Origin: Lutibacter sp.
GTDB taxonomy: Bacteria; Bacteroidota; Bacteroidia; Flavobacteriales; Flavobacteriaceae
Direction: 5' to 3'
Length of the DNA: 5,016 bases
Assembly (NCBI GenBank): GCA_002733285.1
Contig: NVVE01000010.1
Coordinates: 53,674-58,689 of the forward strand
Below, piece after piece: positions 1-4,773 of this stretch (positions are counted from its first letter, which is position 1; every line of letters starts with the position of its first letter). The position numbers were made by a program, and so were the translations under genes. Below the pieces are notes generated by a model. It made no database searches, was not told the DNA's origin, and saw only the letters and a list, made by a program, of their open reading frames with translations.

Positions 1-15
1 ATGGTTAAAAGATTT

Positions 16-91
16 ACAGTCGTGATAGATTGTGTTATAAGAAATTATCGTGGGGACGACAATTTTTTTCATATTTATTACGGCTGTTTTT
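16..91 (+). repeat. Structured repeat unit A: long stem enclosing a GGGG-loop hairpin, ending in a T tract
   Basis: An outer stem pairs 16-30 with 73-87 over 15 positions. Three of these pairs are G-U wobbles if the plus strand is the RNA (20/83, 24/79, 28/75) and there are no mismatches. Inside it, 42-51 pairs with 56-65 (one A-C mismatch at 47/60) around a GGGG loop at 52-55. The outer stem runs into five Ts at 87-91. The unit recurs about 103 bp downstream (117-194) with the same architecture. It could be the terminator of a plus-strand gene ending left of the window, a small structured RNA, or a genome-wide palindromic repeat. The pairing is directly visible; the function is unknown. The large interior and AT-rich stem are not typical of a simple intrinsic terminator. 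Confidence 0.5.
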
Positions 92-99
92 AAATGAAT

Positions 100-114
100 T
101 ATACTACAGTTATA
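100..114. repeat. TATACTAC motif, copy 1
   Basis: First of three copies of a 15-base motif with consensus TATACTACnRTTRTR; the others are at 141-155 and 1101-1115. This copy lies between the two structured units. The third copy lies in the marR leader. Eleven of 15 positions are invariant. In DNA this AT-rich some of the similarity could be chance, so the role is open. Confidence 0.35.
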
Positions 115-116
115 TT

Positions 117-194
117 AAAACAGTTGTATCAAAATCTGACTATACTACCGTTGTGGGGACGACAATTACAAGATTTTAACAACTGTTTTTTTTT
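117..194 (+). repeat. Structured repeat unit B: second copy, ending in a nine-T tract
   Basis: The outer stem pairs 117-127 with 179-189 (11 bp) and, after a small asymmetric bulge, 131-137 with 171-177 (7 bp). The interior carries GTTGT-GGGG-ACGAC at 150-163, the same tetraloop hairpin as unit A. Nine Ts follow at 186-194, so an RNA read rightward would look like a terminator with an unusually large, structured loop. The 15 bases at 50-64 and 153-167 are identical, and CAGT(C/T)GT at 17-23 and 121-127 and ACxxCTGTTTTT at 80-91 and 179-190 line up. This makes an imperfect tandem duplication with a period of about 103-104 bp. One outer pair differs compensatorily between units (C21-G82 versus T125-A181). 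No protein is plausibly encoded here. Confidence 0.55.
141..155. repeat. TATACTAC motif, copy 2 (inside unit B)
   Basis: Second copy of the TATACTACnRTTRTR motif. It sits in the loop of structured unit B and abuts the shared GGGGACGACAATT block at 155-167. The same pair of motifs, in a different order, recurs in the marR leader at 1085-1115. Confidence 0.35.
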
Positions 195-433
195 GAAAAT
201 TGTTTATATATTACATTACAATACACCTATTTATGGGTATCACAATTCTTCCTAATTTATTTTTGAATTGAAAATACGGGATCAACGTATTTATGTAAAT
301 ACTTGCAAAATTATTTCTTATTTCGTTTGCTTGCAGTTTTCCAATTAGGCTCATAATTATTGTTTTGTTTGCAGTGATTAAATTTCATAATAAAGAGGCA
401 GAAACAAGGTTCTTACTAACCATCTAACTTCAT

Positions 434-455
434 AAAAGCATTTTCGGATTGCTTT
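434..455. terminator. Weak hairpin, possible bidirectional terminator remnant
   Basis: AAAGCA at 435-440 pairs with TGCTTT at 450-455 across a nine-base loop that includes TTTTCGGAT. The stem is only six base pairs and each flank has just a short T-rich or A-rich run. It lies between the left-end structured units and the 3' end of the marR gene, where a terminator for either converging transcript would be expected. Chance is a serious alternative. Confidence 0.25.
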
Positions 456-566
456 ATTTAGTATGTGACTACAGTGTTTCTACCTCCAAATATGATTTAC
501 TTTTTCAATAATTCTTACTTATCTAATTAAACTTTCTTACTAATTTAATTCTCACTTCTCTGCTAG

Positions 567-599
567 CAAATACATTTAGAGGGATTAAAAATGTATTTG
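567..599. repeat. Perfect 11-bp inverted repeat downstream of marR
   Basis: CAAATACATTT at 567-577 is exactly repeated in inverted orientation at 589-599, with an 11-base spacer. It begins 33 bases after the marR stop codon, so as RNA it would form a hairpin in the 3' untranslated region. No T tract follows on either strand, so it is not a standard intrinsic terminator. Both arms contain the octamer AAATGTAT or its complement, which also occurs in the marR operator at 1124-1131. It could therefore be a transcript-end hairpin or a second binding site. Confidence 0.45.
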
Positions 600-632
600 T
601 TAACAGAAAAATATTTTCAACTTGGGGTTGAT

Positions 633-1079
633 TTATTTATTCCTTATTTTTATCAATAATTTATTTAATGTTAAAATTTCATTGCTAGTTAAATTATCTA
701 CGATGTTATTTTCAAATTCTTGATGATTTATATCTATTTCAGCTAACAAATTTAAACCTGCTTCAGTAATTCTTATTTCTACCTTCCTCCTATTCACTTC
801 ACTTTGAATTCTTGTTATGAAACCTTTTAATCGTAATTTTTCAACTAAACGTGTTGTATTACTATTTTTACTTACCATCTCAGCTTGTAATACTAAAAGA
901 TTTGCTGGTTTGCCTTTCAATAATCTTAAAGAACGTAAAATTTGAAATTGTTGAATTGATAATGCATATTGTTTAAGATGATCTGAAAACTTTTCATTCA
1001 TCCAGTTACCTGTGTGCAAAATATTTGCAATTGTAAAATCAGGTAAATTTAACGCTGCATTTTTATCATGTTCATTCAA
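633..1079 (-). CDS. MarR-family winged-helix transcriptional regulator
   Basis: A 148-residue protein of normal length for a MarR-type dimeric DNA-binding repressor. N-terminal helices (about 15-50, ending in QQFQILRSLR) are followed by the winged helix. The likely recognition helix is around 70-86 (SNTTRLVEKLRLKG) and the wing around 92-108 (NRRKVEIRITEAG, where many relatives have DxR). A C-terminal dimerisation helix covers about 111-147. The protein has no cysteine, which argues against a thiol-oxidation sensor of the OhrR type. The ligand cannot be told. The start is TTG at 1077-1079: the frame is open to a stop at 1122-1124 with no ATG or GTG, and the first internal Met (residue 27) would cut into the fold. 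The gene is monocistronic here, with a promoter and a 25-bp dyad upstream that suggest autorepression. Family assignment is firm; the target is unknown. Confidence 0.88.
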   Translation of the reverse strand: MNEHDKNAALNLPDFTIANILHTGNWMNEKFSDHLKQYALSIQQFQILRSLRLLKGKPANLLVLQAEMVSKNSNTTRLVEKLRLKGFITRIQSEVNRRKVEIRITEAGLNLLAEIDINHQEFENNIVDNLTSNEILTLNKLLIKIRNK

Positions 1080-1084
1080 TTTCG

Positions 1085-1115
1085 GGGGACAACAATTATC
1101 TATACTACTATTGTA
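1085..1115 (-). promoter_or_regulatory. marR leader carrying motifs shared with the left-end repeat units
   Basis: Between the inferred transcription start (about 1117) and the TTG start codon, the plus strand reads GGGGACAACAATT (1085-1097) followed by a TATACTAC motif (1101-1115). The first differs by one base from the blocks at 52-64 and 155-167, and the second matches the copies at 100-114 and 141-155. Here the GGGG block does not form a comparable hairpin. The leader may be part of a dispersed repeat, or may carry a translation-level control site just before the unusual start codon. Function is inference only. Confidence 0.35.
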
Positions 1116-1136
1116 TATACATCAAATGTATGTACA
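1112..1136. promoter_or_regulatory. Probable MarR operator: 25-bp interrupted palindrome
   Basis: Half-sites TGTATATACAT (1112-1122) and ATGTATGTACA (1126-1136) are inverted repeats matching at 10 of 11 positions around a CAA centre. The dyad covers the -7 box of the marR promoter, so a bound dimer would block RNA polymerase. Size and symmetry fit sites used by MarR-family dimers, many of which repress their own genes. The symmetry is directly visible; binding by this MarR is inferred from position. Confidence 0.65.
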
Positions 1137-1154
1137 TTTATTAAAACAACCAAA
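1123..1154 (-). promoter_or_regulatory. marR promoter of Bacteroidota type
   Basis: On the minus strand a TTTG -33 box (1151-1154) is separated by 20 bp from TACATTTG (1123-1130), an exact match to the TAnnTTTG -7 consensus of Bacteroidota sigma-ABfr promoters. Transcription should begin near 1117, giving a leader of about 38 bases before the TTG start codon. Both boxes are present at accepted spacing, which makes this the best promoter in the window. Confidence 0.7.
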
Positions 1155-1551
1155 TTTATTTTTTAAAAAAGCGAATTAATTTAAAAAAAACGAGGTTAAA
1201 ATGAAAGTTAAATTTTAGCTATAAGAAATATTCAGATCTAAAAATAATACGATAATAATTTAGCTAATGTTTTCATATTCAGCACTTATCAATAAATAAT
1301 AGCAACTTATTTATCTCTTGTACTTATACCAAATAATCGGTTATAAAAAAATATATTCTTGCTGTAAATTAATATTCGAAATTATAAGTAAGTTGATTCA
1401 TTGTTCAAAAATACACGATGATTTAAATTAAAATAATTAGTTTAATGCTAAACCAAACTTGAATACTTTTCGTCAAGCTGGTCACATTTATAGTCCTTGT
1501 GAATTCTGTTAAACCTATAATTATGCGAGCATGGTTGAGTACTATTTAATT
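1155..1551. other. Gene-free AT-rich stretch upstream of marR
   Basis: No coding region can be supported on either strand. An ATG at 1201 opens only a five-codon frame (MKVKF). A minus-strand frame of 33 codons at 1451-1549 has no start codon. Small inverted repeats at 1292-1314 and 1324-1346 are AT-only or imperfect and lack T tracts. The typical divergent partner of a MarR gene is absent. The stretch could be decayed sequence, but no recognisable relic remains. Confidence 0.55.
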
Positions 1552-1582
1552 AAAAAAAGCTCCCAATGAATTGGGAGCTTTT
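1552..1582 (-). terminator. Strong intrinsic terminator of typA (bidirectional shape)
   Basis: AAAAGCTCCCAAT (1555-1567) and its exact complement (1570-1582) form a perfect stem with a tiny loop. Read on the minus strand the hairpin starts 22 bases after the typA stop codon and ends in seven Ts (1558-1552), a textbook intrinsic terminator. On the plus strand four Ts follow the GC-rich part, so it may also stop transcription from the left. Confidence 0.92.
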
Positions 1583-1604
1583 AGCAATATTATTTAATAA
1601 TTGA

Positions 1605-3374
1605 TTATCTGAATGAAATTTTACGCATACGTAAACTTAGCGGAGTTACTTCTAAATACTCATCATTTTTAATATACTCCATGCATTCCTCTAAAGAAAA
1701 TTCTCGCTTAGGTGCTATATTTACAGCAGTATCAGTACCAGACTTACGAACATTAGTTAATTTTTTACCTTTTGTAAGATTGATTGACATATCTTCTTGT
1801 TTGTTATTTTCTCCTACAACTTGCCCCTTATAAATTTCTTGATTGATATCTATAAAAAAGGTTCCCCTGTCTCCAAGCTTATCAATTGAATAAGCAGTAG
1901 CTTTTCCTGCATCTCCAGAAATTAAAGCACCATTATTTGAAGTTGTAATTTCTCCTTTATAAGTATCAAAACCTCTAAGTCTATGATTTATTATGGCTTC
2001 TCCTTGAGTAGCTGTTAATATTTTATTCCGTAGTCCTATCAATCCACGTGAAGGAATATCAAATTCTAAATGTTGCATGTCACCTTTTGGTTCCATTACT
2101 AACAAGTCTCCTTTTCTAAGAGTTACCAAGTTAATTGCTTTACTCGCTGATTTTTCTGGTACATTGATTACCAATGTTTCGTATGGTTCACATTTAACTC
2201 CATCTATATTTTTGATTATTACTTGTGGTCTCCCAACTTGCAACTCATACCCTTCTCTACGCATTGTTTCAATTAAAACTGATAAATGCAATATTCCACG
2301 ACCATAAACATTAAATTTATCTTCCGAATCAGTATCTTCTACTCTAAGTGCTAAATTCTTTTCTGTTTCTTTGTATAATCTATCACGTAAGTGACGAGAC
2401 GTAACGTATTTTCCTTCTTTTCCAAAAAACGGAGAATTATTAATTGTAAACAACATACTCATTGTAGGCTCATCTACTTTTAAACGTGGTAACGCTTCTG
2501 AGTTTTCTAAATCTGCAATTGTATCACCAATTTCAAATCCTTCAATTCCTGTTATTGCACAAATATCTCCACTTCTTACCTTAGCTGCTTTATTTTTGCC
2601 CAAACCTTCAAAGGTATGTAATTCCTTAATACGTACCTTTTTAGTACTACCATCAGCTTTACAAAGCATATAATCTTTTCCTTCTACTAAATCACCTCTA
2701 AAAACACGTCCAATTGCAATTCGTCCCACAAAAGATGTAAAATCTAATGAAGTAATTTGCATCTGTGGTGTTCCCTCTTTATAAGGAGCCTCAGGTATAT
2801 TTTCTATAATTGAATCTAATAATGGAGTAATATTATCCGTTTCATTTTTCCAATCAGTACTCATCCAACCATTTTTAGCGGATCCGTAGATAGTATCAAA
2901 TTCTAACTGGTCTTCTGTTGCATCTAAAGCAAACATTAAATCGAATACTTTTTCATGTACTATATCTGGTGTACAGTTAGGTTTGTCTACTTTATTTACT
3001 ACAACAATTGGTTTTAAACCAAGTTCTAATGCTTTTCCCAATACAAACCTTGTTTGTGGCATTGGACCTTCAAAAGCGTCTACCAATAATAATACACCAT
3101 CGGCCATTTTTAATACACGCTCAACTTCACCTCCAAAATCTGCGTGACCAGGAGTATCAATTACATTAATTTTAACACCTTTATAGTTTACAGAAACATT
3201 TTTCGATAAAATAGTTATTCCTCGTTCGCGCTCCAAATCATTACTATCCAATAATAATTCAGTCCGTATTTTACGATCATCTAGTATTTTTGCTTGGTCA
3301 ATAATTTTATCGACCAATGTAGTTTTACCGTGGTCAACGTGTGCTATAATAGCTATGTTTCTGATAGATTGCAT
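1605..3374 (-). CDS. typA: Translational GTPase TypA/BipA
   Basis: A ribosome-associated GTPase of the EF-G/LepA class, in the cytoplasm. In bacteria studied so far it assists 50S subunit assembly and growth under cold or other stress. From ATG at 3374 the protein has 589 residues, normal for the family (E. coli about 607). Visible motifs are G1 AHVDHGKT (11-18), switch I RGITI (51-55), G3 DTPGHADF (73-80), G4 NKVD (127-130) and G5 SAK (165-167). These are followed by a beta-barrel domain II, two EF-G-like alpha/beta domains (for example the segment ending ELQVGRPQVI) and the BipA-specific C-terminal domain with RGLIGLRNK and TQGEAIINHR. An in-frame TTG at 3396-3398 would add eight residues, but it lies within the -7 promoter box, and MQSIRNIAIIAHVDHG is the usual family N-terminus. 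No key residue is missing. The gene is monocistronic, with its own promoter and terminator. Confidence 0.97.
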   Translation of the reverse strand: MQSIRNIAIIAHVDHGKTTLVDKIIDQAKILDDRKIRTELLLDSNDLERERGITILSKNVSVNYKGVKINVIDTPGHADFGGEVERVLKMADGVLLLVDAFEGPMPQTRFVLGKALELGLKPIVVVNKVDKPNCTPDIVHEKVFDLMFALDATEDQLEFDTIYGSAKNGWMSTDWKNETDNITPLLDSIIENIPEAPYKEGTPQMQITSLDFTSFVGRIAIGRVFRGDLVEGKDYMLCKADGSTKKVRIKELHTFEGLGKNKAAKVRSGDICAITGIEGFEIGDTIADLENSEALPRLKVDEPTMSMLFTINNSPFFGKEGKYVTSRHLRDRLYKETEKNLALRVEDTDSEDKFNVYGRGILHLSVLIETMRREGYELQVGRPQVIIKNIDGVKCEPYETLVINVPEKSASKAINLVTLRKGDLLVMEPKGDMQHLEFDIPSRGLIGLRNKILTATQGEAIINHRLRGFDTYKGEITTSNNGALISGDAGKATAYSIDKLGDRGTFFIDINQEIYKGQVVGENNKQEDMSINLTKGKKLTNVRKSGTDTAVNIAPKREFSLEECMEYIKNDEYLEVTPLSLRMRKISFR

Positions 3375-3395
3375 ACTTAATTTTTTAAGAAGTTG

Positions 3396-3403
3396 CAAAA
3401 GTA
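3396..3403 (-). promoter_or_regulatory. typA -7 promoter box
   Basis: The minus strand reads TACTTTTG, an exact TAnnTTTG match. A TTTG at 3428-3431 could be the -33 box, but the 24-bp spacing is longer than usual. The inferred transcription start (about 3390) gives a leader of roughly 16 bases before ATG 3374, and it makes the upstream TTG at 3398 unusable as a start codon. Confidence 0.55.
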
Positions 3404-3470
3404 GTTGTTTTATTTTGTTTTTAGCTACAAATTTAAAATAATAAAATTATTTAATTTACTGATTTACAGC

Positions 3471-3510
3471 TATATAAAAAAGAGCTATTCAAATAGTACT
3501 TCTTTATATA
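3471..3510 (-). terminator. Long AT-rich hairpin after proline dehydrogenase, probable terminator
   Basis: TATATAAAAAAG (3471-3482) pairs with CTTCTTTATATA (3499-3510). The single non-Watson-Crick position is a G-U wobble on the minus-strand RNA. Inside, CTATT (3485-3489) pairs with AATAG (3492-3496). The hairpin begins 11 bases after the proline dehydrogenase stop codon, and its descending arm contains six Ts on the minus strand. It lies upstream of the typA promoter, consistent with separate transcripts. The stem is AT-rich, so termination strength is uncertain. Confidence 0.5.
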
Positions 3511-3521
3511 GAAAGCTAAAT

Positions 3522-4688
3522 TTAAATTTTTCGCCTTTTACGTTCCGTTTTCAGCAAGTTTAATTCTCTGCTTGTTTGCCCAGCAACAGAAGTGTTCTCT
3601 TCAGCTCGTCTAATTAAATAAGGCATCACATCACGTACAGGACCAAATGGCAAGTATTTAGCCACATTATAACCTTCTTTAGCAGAATTATAGCTTATAT
3701 GATCGCTCATCCCGTATAATTGTCCAAACCAAATTCTTTTATCTTCTCTAGATAAATTATACTGTTCAATTAAATCCATTAATAAATATGAGCTCTCTTC
3801 GTTATGAGTTCCTGAAAAAACCGCCATATCGTCAATATTTTCAATCATATATTTTTGAACATCATTGTACATTTTATCAGTTGCTGCTTTATCAATACAA
3901 ATTGGGTCTTTATAGCCATATTCTTCAGCGCGCTCACGCTCTTTCTCCATATAAGCACCTCGAACTAATTTCATACCAATTTTAAACCCTTGTTCTTTTG
4001 AACGTTGATACATTTCTTTTAAGTAATCCAAGCGGTCCCAACGATATAATTGCAAGGTCCCAAACACAATAACTTTCTCTTTATTATATTTTACCATCAT
4101 TTCTTCAATTAAATCATCAGCAGCCTTTTGCATCCAAGTCTCTTCAGCATCAATCAATAGCGGTACACCGGCGTCAAAGGCAGCTTTACTCACTATATCA
4201 TAGCGTTCTTTAATACGTTTCCATTCTACTTTTTCATGGGTATCTAATGCCTCGCCTTCAGTTATTTTTTGGTAGATTTTAAATTTTCCGAAACCTGTTG
4301 GCTTAAAAACTGCGAATGGCAAACTCAATTTTTCTTTACCAAACTTTATGGTGTTTAGCGTTTTTTCCATTGCTAAGTCAAATTGCTCCTCAACCTCTTT
4401 CCCTTCAGCAGAATAATCTAACACTGAATGTACATTTTTTGTGTACATTTTGTCTATTACAGACATACAATCATTTTCCGTGACACCACCACAAAAATGA
4501 TCAAACACTGTAGCACGAATAATCCCTTCAACTGGCAAACGCGTTTTTAAAGCAAATTTAGTAACGGCTGTCCCAATTTTAACAAGTGAATCTCGTTTTA
4601 TCATTTCAAACAAATAGAAAGCTCTATCAAGTTCAGAATTCGATTTTATGGCAAAAGCAACCTCAGTATTATCAAATAATTTTTTCAT
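3522..4688 (-). CDS. Proline dehydrogenase (FAD-dependent, stand-alone)
   Basis: Oxidises L-proline to 1-pyrroline-5-carboxylate with FAD, passing electrons to the quinone pool; this is the first step of proline breakdown to glutamate. The 388-residue protein is a single PRODH beta/alpha-barrel without the aldehyde dehydrogenase half found in PutA, so a separate P5C dehydrogenase is expected elsewhere. Motifs are LDYSAEG (90-96), LLIDAEETW (177-185), KLVRGAY (240-246), GTHNE (293-297), GQLYGMSDH (322-330), YLPFGPVRDV (345-354) and the substrate-binding Arg pair in YLIRRAEEN (357-365). The ending, rich in Lys and Arg, is normal for the flavobacterial form. ATG at 4686-4688 gives the usual MKKLFDN start. 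There is no signal peptide or membrane segment, so it is probably peripheral to the inner membrane. It is divergent from aroB and followed by a hairpin and typA. Confidence 0.95.
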   Translation of the reverse strand: MKKLFDNTEVAFAIKSNSELDRAFYLFEMIKRDSLVKIGTAVTKFALKTRLPVEGIIRATVFDHFCGGVTENDCMSVIDKMYTKNVHSVLDYSAEGKEVEEQFDLAMEKTLNTIKFGKEKLSLPFAVFKPTGFGKFKIYQKITEGEALDTHEKVEWKRIKERYDIVSKAAFDAGVPLLIDAEETWMQKAADDLIEEMMVKYNKEKVIVFGTLQLYRWDRLDYLKEMYQRSKEQGFKIGMKLVRGAYMEKERERAEEYGYKDPICIDKAATDKMYNDVQKYMIENIDDMAVFSGTHNEESSYLLMDLIEQYNLSREDKRIWFGQLYGMSDHISYNSAKEGYNVAKYLPFGPVRDVMPYLIRRAEENTSVAGQTSRELNLLKTERKRRKI

Positions 4689-4704
4689 TCTAAATTAATT
4701 TACA

Positions 4705-4712
4705 CAAAGATA
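4705..4712 (-). promoter_or_regulatory. Proline dehydrogenase -7 promoter box
   Basis: The minus strand reads TATCTTTG, an exact TAnnTTTG match 16 bases upstream of the ATG. The expected transcription start near 4700 leaves a leader of only about 12 bases and no Shine-Dalgarno sequence. No TTG-type -33 box is visible at 17-23 bp, so activation by a regulator is possible, though not shown. Confidence 0.5.
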
Positions 4713-4746
4713 CTTCCTAAGAGTTTATTTTTTCATTTTTTTCTCC

Positions 4747-4754
4747 TTAATTTG
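4747..4754 (+). promoter_or_regulatory. Candidate aroB -7 box (weak)
   Basis: TTAATTTG lies 19 bases before the aroB start codon and matches TAnnTTTG except at the second base. No -33 TTG is present at the expected distance. It is the best candidate in the 85-bp divergent gap, which it shares with the proline dehydrogenase promoter about 35 bp away. Confidence 0.28.
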
Positions 4755-4773
4755 CACAAAAATATTATCCTAA

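Larger units (their letters stand above)
195..632. other. Gene-free AT-rich intergenic stretch
   Basis: Both strands were read and no coding region could be supported. The longest open frames are a 47-codon minus-strand frame (211-354) and the tail of a 53-codon plus-strand frame (94-255). Both are about what chance gives in DNA with this stop-codon density, and neither has a recognisable product. Visible structure is limited to a weak hairpin at 434-455 and an 11-bp inverted repeat at 567-599. A TAnnTTTG match on the plus strand at 258-265 has no TTG-type -33 box and no gene after it. Confidence 0.6.

Noticed and set aside
117..189. Unit B considered as an integron attC site
   Set aside because: The arms do not carry the RYYYAAC and GTTRRRY core boxes in the required positions, and there is no cassette gene or integrase.
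1..255. Two short plus-strand frames in the same phase (1-93, 30 codons; 94-255, 53 codons) separated by a TAA directly followed by ATG
   Set aside because: They run through the structured units, and the tandem copies fall in different phases, so the repeat is not conserved as protein. Lengths are within chance for this stop-codon density, and no product is recognisable.
258..265. Plus-strand TATTTTTG matching the -7 promoter consensus
   Set aside because: No -33 TTG at 17-23 bp and no plus-strand gene downstream; such matches are frequent by chance in AT-rich DNA.
211..354. Minus-strand 47-codon frame beginning MSLIGKLQAN
   Set aside because: No promoter box upstream, no recognisable domain, and a length expected by chance among six frames over 600 AT-rich bases.
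1292..1314. Perfect 8-bp AT-only inverted repeat with a seven-base loop
   Set aside because: Pure A/T arms of this size are common in such DNA; no T tract and no adjacent gene.
1324..1346. Imperfect inverted repeat TTATACC / GGTTATAA
   Set aside because: Short stem with a one-base offset and no gene it could terminate.
1451..1549. Minus-strand 33-codon open stretch between stops, with a charged, protein-like composition
   Set aside because: It has no start codon and no recognisable similarity; too short to call a pseudogene.
2077..2307. Plus-strand 76-codon frame inside typA
   Set aside because: It is antisense to a strongly conserved region of TypA; a shadow of that gene.
3788..3985. Plus-strand 65-codon frame inside proline dehydrogenase
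   Set aside because: It is antisense to conserved PRODH motifs, with no independent support.
4729..4748. Minus-strand AAGGAG followed by ATG AAA AAA TAA, resembling a three-codon leader peptide upstream of proline dehydrogenase
   Set aside because: It lies upstream of the proline dehydrogenase -7 box, so would not be in that transcript. Shine-Dalgarno sites are little used in this phylum, and the A-rich run makes chance likely.
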